Origin: AV2 sp035637175
GTDB lineage: Bacteria; Verrucomicrobiota; Verrucomicrobiia; Limisphaerales; AV2
Length of the DNA stretch: 14,521 bases
Reading direction: 5' to 3'
Assembly: GCA_035637175.1 (NCBI GenBank)
Contig: DASPXS010000324.1
Coordinates: 1-14,521 of the forward strand
The notes under the pieces were generated by a model that saw nothing but the letters and a program-made list of their open reading frames with translations, made no database searches and was not told the DNA's origin. Position numbers and translations under genes: made by a program. Shown here in pieces: positions 6,553 through 12,860 of the stretch (position 1 is its first letter; the number at the start of each line of letters is the position of its first letter).

Positions 6553-6596
6553 CCATGACAACCTTTTGTTGCATATGCAACAAAAGGTTGTCATGG
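6553..6596. repeat. 44-bp perfect palindrome between the two peptidase genes
   Basis: CCATGACAACCTTTTGTTGC (6553-6572) followed by ATAT and the exact reverse complement, with no loop. After two mismatched positions on each side, AAAAT (6546-6550) and ATTTT (6599-6603) pair again, giving a 58-bp near-palindrome. It lies 100 bp after the M28 stop and 65 bp before the S10 start. A hairpin in the M28 transcript is possible, but there is no classic U-tract beyond the ATTTT. Its core and GACA/TGTC spacing match the dyad at 2909-2946. It could be an operator, a terminator or attenuator, or a mobile palindrome. Confidence 0.9.
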
Positions 6597-6661
6597 CCAT
6601 TTTGAGTGGTTGACCCCTGTTTCGATTTGCATTCGGCGCTCTCGACCGGCAGCATGCGCGC

Positions 6662-8248
6662 ATGTTGCTGAAGCCGCTGCTGCTCGCCTTCGTCGTCTCC
6701 GTTGCGGCCGCTCCAGGGACTTCTTTGGCCGCCGAGCCGCCTGCCAAAGCCGACGACAAGCCCGCCGAGAAACCGTCCGATAAATCCGCGGAGAAGGCCG
6801 GGGTCGAATCCGACAAAGACAAGTCCAAACCCGGGGAACCGAAGGAGAAACTGGTTGAAAGCAAGCACAGCATCACGATCAACGGCGAGAAGATTGATTA
6901 CACAGGAAAGGCCGGCACGATTCTGCTCCGCGACAACGAAGACAAACCGACCGCCGCCATTTTTTACATTGCCTACACCAAGGACGCCGCAGGCGATCCG
7001 GCCAGGCGCTCCATCACATTTTCGTTCAACGGCGGTCCCGGCTCGTCGTCAGTCTGGTTGCACATGGGGTTGCTCGGACCGCGGCGCGTCCTACTGGAGG
7101 AAGACGGCAGCCCGCTCCCGCCGCCCTACCGGACCGTGGACAACGAATACTCCCTGCTCGACGAAACGGACCTCGTGTTCATCGACCCGGTCAGCACCGG
7201 ATTCAGTCGGGCGGTCAAGCCGGACGATGCGAAGAAATTCCACAGTGTGGAGGGCGACCTGCGTTCCGTGGCTGAATTCATTCGCCTCTACACGACGCGA
7301 AACACGCGCTGGGCTTCGCCGAAGTTCATCATCGGGGAAAGCTACGGCACCACGCGCGCGGCCGGGCTTTCCGGCGAGCTGCGCGAACATCAGCGGATGT
7401 ACGTCAACGGCATCATGCTGGTTTCCACGGTGCTGAATTTCGAAACAATCTCCTTCGCGCGCGGCAACGATCTGCCGTACATCCTGTATCTTCCCAGCTA
7501 CGCCGCCACCGCCTGGTATCACAAGAAGCTTGCCGCCGACCTGCAAAAGCTCCCGGTCTCGGAGGTTGTGGCCAGAGCCGAGACGTTTGCCGCCGAGGAT
7601 TACAACCATGCTCTGCTGCGCGGGGGATCGTTGCCGCCCGACAAGCGCAGGAAGATCGTTAAGGAATTCGCGCGCTTCTCCGGCTTGAGCGAGGAATACG
7701 TCGATCGCGCGGACCTGCGGGTGCCGCTCGCCCGGTTTGCGGAGGAACTGCTGCGCAACGAAGGCCGGGTGCTGGGGCGGTTCGACAGCCGTTACAAGGG
7801 ATACGTGCGCGATCGCCTGTCGGACAACATGGAATATGATCCGAGCGGCGAAGCCGTGTTCGGCGCGTTTACCGCCACGTTCAACCAATACCTTCGCGCC
7901 GAACTCAAATACGAAAGCGATCTGCCATACGAGATCCTGACCGGCAGCGTTCAGCCCTGGAACTGGGGCGGACAAAACAGCTACCTCAACGTGGCGGAAA
8001 CGCTGGCGGAAAGCCTGACGCGAAATCCGTTTCTCAAGGTTCATGTCTCGAGCGGCTACTACGACATGGCCACCCCGTGGTTCGCCACTCACTACACCTT
8101 CAGCCATCTCAGCATCGACCCGTCTCTCGCCAGGAACATCACGCTCGACGACTACACCGCCGGCCACATGATGTATCTGAACCTGGCTGACCTGAAGAAA
8201 CAGAAGGCCGACCTCGCCCGCTTCATCCGCTCGGCCTCGGGCCGGTAA
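6662..8248 (+). CDS. Secreted S10 family serine carboxypeptidase-like peptidase
   Basis: 528 residues. Residues 1-24 are a signal peptide (LLLAFVVSVAAAPGTSLAA), followed by a Lys/Pro/Asp-rich linker (25-65). The S10 fold follows: oxyanion motif NGGPGSSS (123-130), VFIDPVSTGFS (172-182), nucleophile motif GESYGT with Ser227 (225-230), Asp468 in SGYYDMATP and His502 in TAGHMMY. The catalytic triad is therefore complete. S10 enzymes cleave C-terminal residues at acidic pH; bacterial members of this type are poorly characterised, and the substrate is unknown. The start is the ATG directly before the signal sequence; a nearby ATG at 6654 is out of frame and no Shine-Dalgarno is seen. Following an M28 peptidase on the same strand, it may help degrade peptides in the periplasm or outside the cell. 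The 208-bp gap and palindrome between them argue against simple co-translation. Confidence 0.9.
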   Translation: MLLKPLLLAFVVSVAAAPGTSLAAEPPAKADDKPAEKPSDKSAEKAGVESDKDKSKPGEPKEKLVESKHSITINGEKIDYTGKAGTILLRDNEDKPTAAIFYIAYTKDAAGDPARRSITFSFNGGPGSSSVWLHMGLLGPRRVLLEEDGSPLPPPYRTVDNEYSLLDETDLVFIDPVSTGFSRAVKPDDAKKFHSVEGDLRSVAEFIRLYTTRNTRWASPKFIIGESYGTTRAAGLSGELREHQRMYVNGIMLVSTVLNFETISFARGNDLPYILYLPSYAATAWYHKKLAADLQKLPVSEVVARAETFAAEDYNHALLRGGSLPPDKRRKIVKEFARFSGLSEEYVDRADLRVPLARFAEELLRNEGRVLGRFDSRYKGYVRDRLSDNMEYDPSGEAVFGAFTATFNQYLRAELKYESDLPYEILTGSVQPWNWGGQNSYLNVAETLAESLTRNPFLKVHVSSGYYDMATPWFATHYTFSHLSIDPSLARNITLDDYTAGHMMYLNLADLKKQKADLARFIRSASGR

Positions 8249-8249
8249 G

Positions 8250-8400
8250 CTCGATACCGTCTCCCGCCCTTTTGCAAGTCTGTGGTTGTTGGCGGACGAA
8301 CAGGTTGCGCTCAAGACGGGCCTCCCCCTGATGTGCGTGGCGGCGCCGATCCGGGACGATGGCGGCGAAATCATTGCCGTGCTCGGTCTGAGAAAGCGGG
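8250..8400 (+). pseudogene. Remnant of a Cache-like sensor domain
   Basis: Directly after the S10 stop, one frame reads about 50 residues that look like the end of an extracellular Cache-type sensor domain: SRPFASLWLLADEQV, then TGLPLMCVAAPIRD, then GGEIIAVLGLR. The pattern LPxM-VAAPIRD-G-IIAVLxLR resembles such domains in membrane cyclases and kinases. There is no start region, transmembrane helix or effector domain; the frame then runs straight into the hairpin pair at 8403. I read it as a broken gene fragment left by deletion or by repeat insertion. The family call is from memory of the motif only. Confidence 0.4.
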
Positions 8401-8402
8401 GC

Positions 8403-8472
8403 GTAGTGGCACGGGCGTCTCGCCCGTGTGTTCGTTGCCTTGTTCGCACGGGCGGGACGCCCGTGCCGCTAC
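8403..8472. repeat. Inverted pair of GTAG-bounded hairpins (BIME-like)
   Basis: GTAG (8403-8406), TGG, then hairpin CACGGGCG-TCT-CGCCCGTG (8410-8428); an 18-nt spacer; then CACGGGCG-GGA-CGCCCGTG (8447-8465), CCG, CTAC (8469-8472). The two halves are reverse complements apart from two positions that can form G-U pairs, so a 28-bp long stem (8401-8428 with 8447-8474) is possible too. It lies between the convergent S10 and MBL genes, a usual place for such elements, where it could act as a two-way terminator or mRNA stabiliser. This GGGCG-rich family is, to my knowledge, frequent in Verrucomicrobiota. Confidence 0.85.
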
Positions 8473-8505
8473 GCCGAAATCAACTGCCGTTCTCAGCGAC
8501 TGCCA

Positions 8506-9381
8506 CTAAAAGACCAGTTCCATCCCTTCTCGTGCGGCGAAAACGATGAGTTTGCTGCCGACACGGTTGACCCGTTTGCGGCAGCTTTCAATGATTTCGT
8601 CCACCACGCTGTCCGCGTGGGCGGGGTCGTGGTGGAAAATGGCGAGTTGCCTGACTTCCGCCTGCACCGCGAAGTCCACTGCGGTCAGGCAACTGGTATG
8701 GCCCCAGCCCTTTTTTAACTGGTACTCGCCATCGGTGTATTGGCCGTCGGCGATGAGCAGATCGGCGCCCCGAACGAACTCCACCAGCGCGGGCCGGGCG
8801 TTTCGCAGCTTCACTTCGCCCTTCGATTCAGGCTGGCTCGAGTCGATTTCGATCTCGTTGTCCGTCGCATAGACAATCTTCCTGGTCCGGCGAGTAAACG
8901 CGTAACCGAGACAGCCGCCCGGATGGTTCAAGGGAAAGCTTTCCACCATGACCTCGCCGATTTCCTTGCGCCCGGCATCGAGATGATCGGCGATGATCTC
9001 GGCCCGGAGCGCGCCGAACCCGATCGGGAAGTAGTCCGATTTCATTTGCCCGGACAAGAGCTGATAAAAGCGATCGTCACCTTGTTTCGCGCCGTAGATC
9101 AGGAAACGATTGCCGGCCCGGTCGGCCGGAACGAAGAAGGGGAATCCCTGGATGTGGTCCCAATGCGCATGGCTGAAGAAAAAGTGTCCGACGATGGGGC
9201 CGTTCGCGCGCGCGGACAAATCAGCGCCCAGTTCGCGGATGCCCGAGCCCGCATCGCAAATGAACAGGTCGCTGCCGCAGCGAATTTCCACGCAGGACGT
9301 GTTGCCGCCATATTTCCGGGTGCGGTCCCCGGGTGTCGGGATGGACCCCCGCGTGCCCCAGAATTTGACGTAGATCGGCAT
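8506..9381 (-). CDS. MBL-fold metallo-hydrolase
   Basis: 291 residues, no signal peptide, so cytoplasmic. It opens with the typical FWGTRGSIPTPG (7-18) and YGGNTSCVEIR (24-34), then DAGSGIRELG (43-52). The zinc motif HAHWDH is at 71-76, with further likely ligands in LNHPGG (His153), ADGQYTD (Asp212), GWGHTS (His228) and FHHDP (His250-251). Members of this metallo-beta-lactamase-fold subgroup are predicted phosphodiesterase-like hydrolases and often occur with signalling domains; no substrate can be named. The start chosen is the ATG at 9381, 2 nt beyond the FHA stop, because GAGGA at 9388-9392 lies 6 nt upstream; an upstream start at 9396 would overlap the FHA gene. The tight spacing indicates an operon with, and translational coupling to, the FHA protein. 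Confidence 0.85.
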   Translation of the reverse strand: MPIYVKFWGTRGSIPTPGDRTRKYGGNTSCVEIRCGSDLFICDAGSGIRELGADLSARANGPIVGHFFFSHAHWDHIQGFPFFVPADRAGNRFLIYGAKQGDDRFYQLLSGQMKSDYFPIGFGALRAEIIADHLDAGRKEIGEVMVESFPLNHPGGCLGYAFTRRTRKIVYATDNEIEIDSSQPESKGEVKLRNARPALVEFVRGADLLIADGQYTDGEYQLKKGWGHTSCLTAVDFAVQAEVRQLAIFHHDPAHADSVVDEIIESCRKRVNRVGSKLIVFAAREGMELVF

Positions 9382-9383
9382 CG

Positions 9384-9698
9384 TTAATCCTCGCAAAACT
9401 CGAAGACCACATCGGCCAGTTGAATGATGTCTCCGTCGCGCAGCACGGCCGAATGCACCTTGATTCCGTTCAGGAAGATGCCGTTCCGGCTTTCGAAATC
9501 ATGGATTGAAACCTCCGGCGGGCGGCATTTGACCCGGGCATGACGGCGCGACACGTTGGCCGACGGCAAGGTGATATCGGCCTTGTCATCCCGGCCAATG
9601 ACCATCTCCGGCTTGTTCAAGACGAATTTTTTCGGGGCGCCCTGACCCTTGATCTGTTGCAAAAAGGGCAGACGTGCCCGGCGGCCCACCCGAACCAC
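9384..9698 (-). CDS. Stand-alone FHA domain protein
   Basis: 104 residues, nearly all one forkhead-associated domain, which binds phosphothreonine peptides. The diagnostic residues are present: GRD (35-37), SRRHA (50-54) and SRNGIFLNG (70-78). The usual FHA core is about 90 residues, so there is no room for an effector domain. The GTG at 9698 is used as start but is uncertain: the frame stays open about 26 codons further up to a TAG and contains no ATG or GTG, only rarer codons such as ATT and CTG; that extension (TTSGETEGLQAEST) is Thr/Glu-rich and could be a phospho-acceptor tail if translated. The MBL hydrolase follows with a 2-nt gap. The partner kinase is not in the window. The pair suggests phosphorylation-controlled placement or activity of the hydrolase, which is an inference. 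Confidence 0.85.
   Translation of the reverse strand: MVRVGRRARLPFLQQIKGQGAPKKFVLNKPEMVIGRDDKADITLPSANVSRRHARVKCRPPEVSIHDFESRNGIFLNGIKVHSAVLRDGDIIQLADVVFEFCED
9388..9392 (-). promoter_or_regulatory. Ribosome binding site GAGGA of the MBL hydrolase gene
   Basis: Within GCGAGGATTAACGATG on the minus strand, GAGGA is 6 nt before the ATG at 9381 and overlaps the last codons of the FHA gene. It decides the MBL start and is one of very few good Shine-Dalgarno sites in the window. Confidence 0.7.
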
Positions 9699-9821
9699 CG
9701 TGATGCTGGTTTCAATGGTCGATTCGGCCTGAAGGCCTTCGGTTTCGCCCGATGTTGTGGAATTGTTCAGATCTGCGCCACGCTATTTCCGATCCACCCA
9801 AAATGCAATGGGTTTGAATGT

Positions 9822-9846
9822 GCCGGGAGCCAATGGGCTCTTCCGG
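9822..9846. repeat. GAGCC/GGCTC hairpin between glcD and the FHA gene
   Basis: GAGCC (9827-9831), loop AATG, GGCTC (9836-9840), extended by flanking CCGG/CCGG text with a 2-nt bulge. It lies downstream of glcD on the minus strand and could end that transcript, but no T-run follows. The rest of 9699-10060, apart from this and the hexamer hairpin at 9897-9990, shows nothing clear. Confidence 0.4.
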
Positions 9847-9896
9847 GGCCGATCCGGACTGCGACGCCCGGATCATTCGGGCCGTCGTCGCCTTCC

Positions 9897-9990
9897 TAAT
9901 CTTAATCCTGCTCCTGATCTTAATCTCTCCACGGCTTCGGGAGAGCAGGATTGCGTGGAAGATTAAGATTAAGATTAAGATTAAGAACCT
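9897..9990. repeat. Nested hairpin with GATTAA hexamer arm
   Basis: Four exact tandem copies of GATTAA (9961-9984), then GAAC, form the right arm. The left arm (9897-9926) reads the reverse complement, CTTAAT, with two drifted units (CCTGCT, CCTGAT). An inner perfect 10-bp stem pairs AATCCTGCTC (9904-9913) with GAGCAGGATT (9943-9952), and inside it CTCTCC pairs with GGAGAG around an ACGGCTTCG-type loop. Several alternative folds are therefore possible. It lies in the 362-bp gap between glcD and the FHA gene. Confidence 0.8.
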
Positions 9991-10060
9991 GACGGTGCGC
10001 CTTAATTCAACGGCAGTGGGGCGGCGTTGATGGGCGAGTTTCGGTTCTGCCGGTGAGCGG

Positions 10061-11512
10061 CTACGCCGCAATTTGTTTTCGCGGGGCGAAGTCGGCGCAC
10101 CGTTTCGAGCCGGGAAACATTTTATGCGGGTTGCAGCGGTTGTCCGGATCGAACACGCGGCGCAAGGCGCGCATCGCGTCGAGGTCGTGCTTGCTGAACT
10201 GCTTTTCCATGAAATCAATCTTCTCCACGCCGATGCCGTGCTCCCCGGTCACACTGCCGCCCAACGCGATGCACTGCTCCAAAATGTCGTGGCCGGCCGC
10301 CAGCGCGCGGCGGACCTGGTCGGGATCGCGTTCGTCGTACAACGCCAGCGGATGGATGTTGCCGTCGCCGGCATGAAAAACGTTGGGAATGCGCAGCCGG
10401 TATTTTTCGCTCGTGGCGCGGATAAACCGCATGATCTCGGGCAGCTTCGAGCGCGGCACCACGCCATCCTGCGTCAGATAATTGGGACTGAGCCGGCCAA
10501 TGGCGCCGAACGCCCGTTTCCGGCATTTCCAGAGCAACGCCCGCTCGTCCTCCGTTTTGGCACGACGCACTTCGCGGGCGCGGTTCCTTCGGCAGATTTC
10601 GACCACCCGCTCCGCCTGCGGTTCGAGCCCGGCGGCCAGCCCGTCGAGTTCGACGATCAGCACCGCGCCCGCATCGAGCGGAAAACCAAAGTGATACGCG
10701 GCCTCAACCGCCTGCGTGATGAGCTGGTCCATCATCTCCAGCGCCCCGGGCACCATGCCCGCGGCGATGATGTCACTGACGGTCTGGCTGGCGTCCTCGA
10801 CGCTTTCAAACACGCCGAGCATCGTTTTGTAAGCCTGCGGCGCGCGGACGAGCCGCACGAGCACGCGGGTGACGACGCCAAACATCCCTTCGCTGCCGAT
10901 GACGGCGCCTCGCAAATCGTAGCCGTCCACTTCCTCGCCGCCTTCCGGCCTGGTGCCGAGCCAGACCACTTCGCCGTCGGGCAGCACCATTTCAACGCCG
11001 AGCACGTGGTTGGTGGTGACGCCGTATTTGAGCGTGTGCGGACCGCCGGAGTTGGTCGCGACATTCCCTCCGATGGTGCAGGCCGGCTGGCTTGACGGAT
11101 CGGGCGCATAGAGCAGACCCCGTGATTTGACCGCGTTGGTGATCCAGGCGTTGACGCATCCGGCTTCCACCAGCGCCCGACGATTCCGATGGTCCACCGA
11201 AAGAATTTTGTTCATTCGCGACAACGTAATCATCACGCCGCCGGTGACCGCCAGGACGGCGCCGCTCAGGCCGGTGCCGGCGCCGCGCGGGATGATGGGA
11301 ATGTTTCGCTCGGCGCAAAGCTTGACGATGGCGACGACTTGCTTCGTCGTCCTGGGCAGAACAACAACGGTGGGGAGGTTTTTTTCCAGGGTGTAAGCGT
11401 CGCATTCGTACACCAGCAGTTCCTCCGGTTTCGACACCACGCCGTCGTCGCCGGCAATGGCGCGAAGTTCATCGGCGAGTTGCGGCGCGCTCTGGGTTGT
11501 CGGCGCTGGCAT
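10061..11512 (-). CDS. glcD: FAD-linked oxidase, glycolate oxidase subunit GlcD-like
   Basis: 483 residues, close to E. coli GlcD (499) along its length. The PCMH-type FAD domain has PRGAGTGLSGA (75-85), APDPSSQPACTIGGN (136-150) and GSEGMFGV (207-214). The C-terminal FAD-oxidase domain has FHAGDGNIHPL (379-389) and GGSVTGEHGIG (418-428). GlcD oxidises glycolate to glyoxylate; relatives oxidise D-lactate and other 2-hydroxy acids. The usual partners GlcE and GlcF are not in the window, so the electron acceptor is open. Translation probably starts at ATG 11512, 10 nt past the stop of the sarcosine oxidase-like gene. A TTG at 11530 overlapping that stop, with GAAGG 5 nt upstream, is a real alternative (489 residues). 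Either way the two genes form an operon. The stop is TAG at 10061. Confidence 0.88.
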   Translation of the reverse strand: MPAPTTQSAPQLADELRAIAGDDGVVSKPEELLVYECDAYTLEKNLPTVVVLPRTTKQVVAIVKLCAERNIPIIPRGAGTGLSGAVLAVTGGVMITLSRMNKILSVDHRNRRALVEAGCVNAWITNAVKSRGLLYAPDPSSQPACTIGGNVATNSGGPHTLKYGVTTNHVLGVEMVLPDGEVVWLGTRPEGGEEVDGYDLRGAVIGSEGMFGVVTRVLVRLVRAPQAYKTMLGVFESVEDASQTVSDIIAAGMVPGALEMMDQLITQAVEAAYHFGFPLDAGAVLIVELDGLAAGLEPQAERVVEICRRNRAREVRRAKTEDERALLWKCRKRAFGAIGRLSPNYLTQDGVVPRSKLPEIMRFIRATSEKYRLRIPNVFHAGDGNIHPLALYDERDPDQVRRALAAGHDILEQCIALGGSVTGEHGIGVEKIDFMEKQFSKHDLDAMRALRRVFDPDNRCNPHKMFPGSKRCADFAPRKQIAA

Positions 11513-11522
11513 CCATGCCAGG

Positions 11523-12680
11523 CTAGTCAAATCGACCTTCGCTGTCGAGCCCGCGTCGCTCGCGATTGCGGAAAAGGCTCAGATCGAAACGCGATTCGCC
11601 GTGCGCCAGAAGATCGGCCAGAACTTCCCCGATCACGCTGGAGAACTTGAACCCGTGCCCGGAACACGGACTGGCGATGAGCACCTGCGGGTGCGCCGGA
11701 TGCCGGTCGATCAGAAAATGACCGTCCGGCGTGTTCGTGTACAGGCAAACCACCGCGGAACGCAGGGGACCATTGGCGTCAGGGAGAAATTTGCCAACCA
11801 CTTTCCGCATCGCTTCGACTTCGCGCCCCGCCACGTCGCGATTGATGGAATCGGGACCGGTGATTTCGCCTTCGTGATGGCCGGCGACCTTCACCCCGTC
11901 GCCGAGATCGGGAAAGCCGTAGAAATATCGGCCCGGCTCATGTTCCCAGAGGTGGATCGGACAGCGGTCCGGCTGAAACCAGGCCGGATGCCTCGGCGCG
12001 AACCAGAATTGAACCTGACGTTCGACGACGAACGGCAGTTTCAGGTCCGGCAACAGCAATTGAATCCAACTCCCGGCAGTGAACACAAGCTGGTCGGCCG
12101 GATATTCGCCTTTCGCTGTAAACACGCGCACCCCGTTGCCGTCCGGTCGCCACCGCTTGACCGGTTCCTCCGTGTGCAATGCCGCGCCGTGCTGTCGCGC
12201 CATCGTCAGGTGCGCTTCGATGCAGATTTCCGGAAACAGGATTCCCGCGCGCGGTTCCCAGACAGCGACCATTTCGTCCAGGGGTTGGAGCGCCGGAAAA
12301 CGCCGACGCACTTCAGCCGCCGCGAGTATTTCGTGGTGGAGACCATGTTCCTCCGCGCTCCGTTTCGCGCCGTTGGCAACCGTGCCCTCGGGCCGCCCGA
12401 TCATCAGGCCGCCCGTTTGTTGAAATAATGTGCGCCCGGATTCTTTCTCCAACTCCGCCCACAGTTCGTAAGCGCGCTGGATGAGGGGCACGTAAAGCGG
12501 GTGCTCGAAATAGGCCTCGCGAATAATGCGCGTCTTCCCGTGCGATGAACCAAACGCGTGCGGCGGCGTGAAGCGGTCGAGGCCGAGCACTTTCTTGCCG
12601 CGTTTGGCCAGTTGATACGCCGTGGCGCTGCCCATCGCACCCAGGCCCACGATGATCACGTCGAGTTTCGTCGCTGGCAC
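11523..12680 (-). CDS. Monomeric sarcosine oxidase / N-methyl-amino-acid oxidase (SoxA/SolA type)
   Basis: 385 residues, the usual family length (about 370-390). An N-terminal Rossmann motif VGLGAMGSATAYQLAKRG (11-28) binds FAD; FGSSHGKTRIIREAY (43-57) carries the His and Arg equivalent to His45 and Arg49 of Bacillus monomeric sarcosine oxidase. Cys312 in VVCLYTNTPDGHFLID is the covalent flavin site, and SGHGFKFSS (340-348) contains the Lys that activates oxygen. The family turns sarcosine into glycine, formaldehyde and hydrogen peroxide; SolA members prefer N-methyltryptophan and cannot be excluded. The start is GTG at 12680, right before the VIIVGLG strand; no ATG fits and no Shine-Dalgarno is evident. 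It is the first gene of an operon with glcD and is divergent from the aminotransferase. Confidence 0.88.
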   Translation of the reverse strand: MPATKLDVIIVGLGAMGSATAYQLAKRGKKVLGLDRFTPPHAFGSSHGKTRIIREAYFEHPLYVPLIQRAYELWAELEKESGRTLFQQTGGLMIGRPEGTVANGAKRSAEEHGLHHEILAAAEVRRRFPALQPLDEMVAVWEPRAGILFPEICIEAHLTMARQHGAALHTEEPVKRWRPDGNGVRVFTAKGEYPADQLVFTAGSWIQLLLPDLKLPFVVERQVQFWFAPRHPAWFQPDRCPIHLWEHEPGRYFYGFPDLGDGVKVAGHHEGEITGPDSINRDVAGREVEAMRKVVGKFLPDANGPLRSAVVCLYTNTPDGHFLIDRHPAHPQVLIASPCSGHGFKFSSVIGEVLADLLAHGESRFDLSLFRNRERRGLDSEGRFD

Positions 12681-12700
12681 GCCGGCACAGTAGCGGGATT

Positions 12701-12809
12701 CGTTAAAACGTTGAACCGTTAAAACGTTGAACCGTGAAGGCGCGGTGCGCCAAATCGCGGGATCGACGTTTTTAACCGTTCAACGGTTCAACCATTTCAC
12801 GCTTCAACG
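12701..12809. repeat. Hairpin with octamer-repeat arms in the divergent promoter region
   Basis: The left arm (12702-12733) is two tandem 16-bp units, each GTTAAAACGTTGAACC, so effectively alternating 8-mers GTTAAAAC and GTTGAACC, followed by a drifted GTGAAGG. The right arm (12767-12809) reads the reverse complement with drift: TTTAACCGTTCAACGGTTCAACC is split as TTTAACC, GTTCAAC, GGTTCAACC. It fills most of the 180-bp gap between the divergent sarcosine oxidase-like and aminotransferase genes, so it overlaps or adjoins both promoters and might influence both. Confidence 0.8.
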
Positions 12810-12860
12810 TCAGGGTGCAAATTCGTTGCCGGCGTCGAGCGAACCTTTTAGTGTGCTGTT

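Noticed and set aside
4570..6882. 770-codon open frame on the minus strand opposite the M28 gene
   Set aside because: It lies antisense to strongly conserved M28 and PDZ motifs, runs into the S10 gene start, and has no domain of its own; high GC at third codon positions keeps antisense frames open.
7091..8449. 452-codon minus-strand frame opposite the S10 gene
   Set aside because: It starts inside the BIME hairpin and is antisense to the S10 catalytic motifs.
8286..8549. Short plus-strand gene starting at TTG in the Cache remnant
   Set aside because: After about 40 residues the frame only translates the hairpin pair and antisense MBL sequence; better explained as a gene fragment.
10073..12428. 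Long plus-strand frames opposite glcD and the sarcosine oxidase-like gene, and a minus frame opposite the aminotransferase (12810-13706)
   Set aside because: All mirror genes with full family motifs and show no domain of their own.
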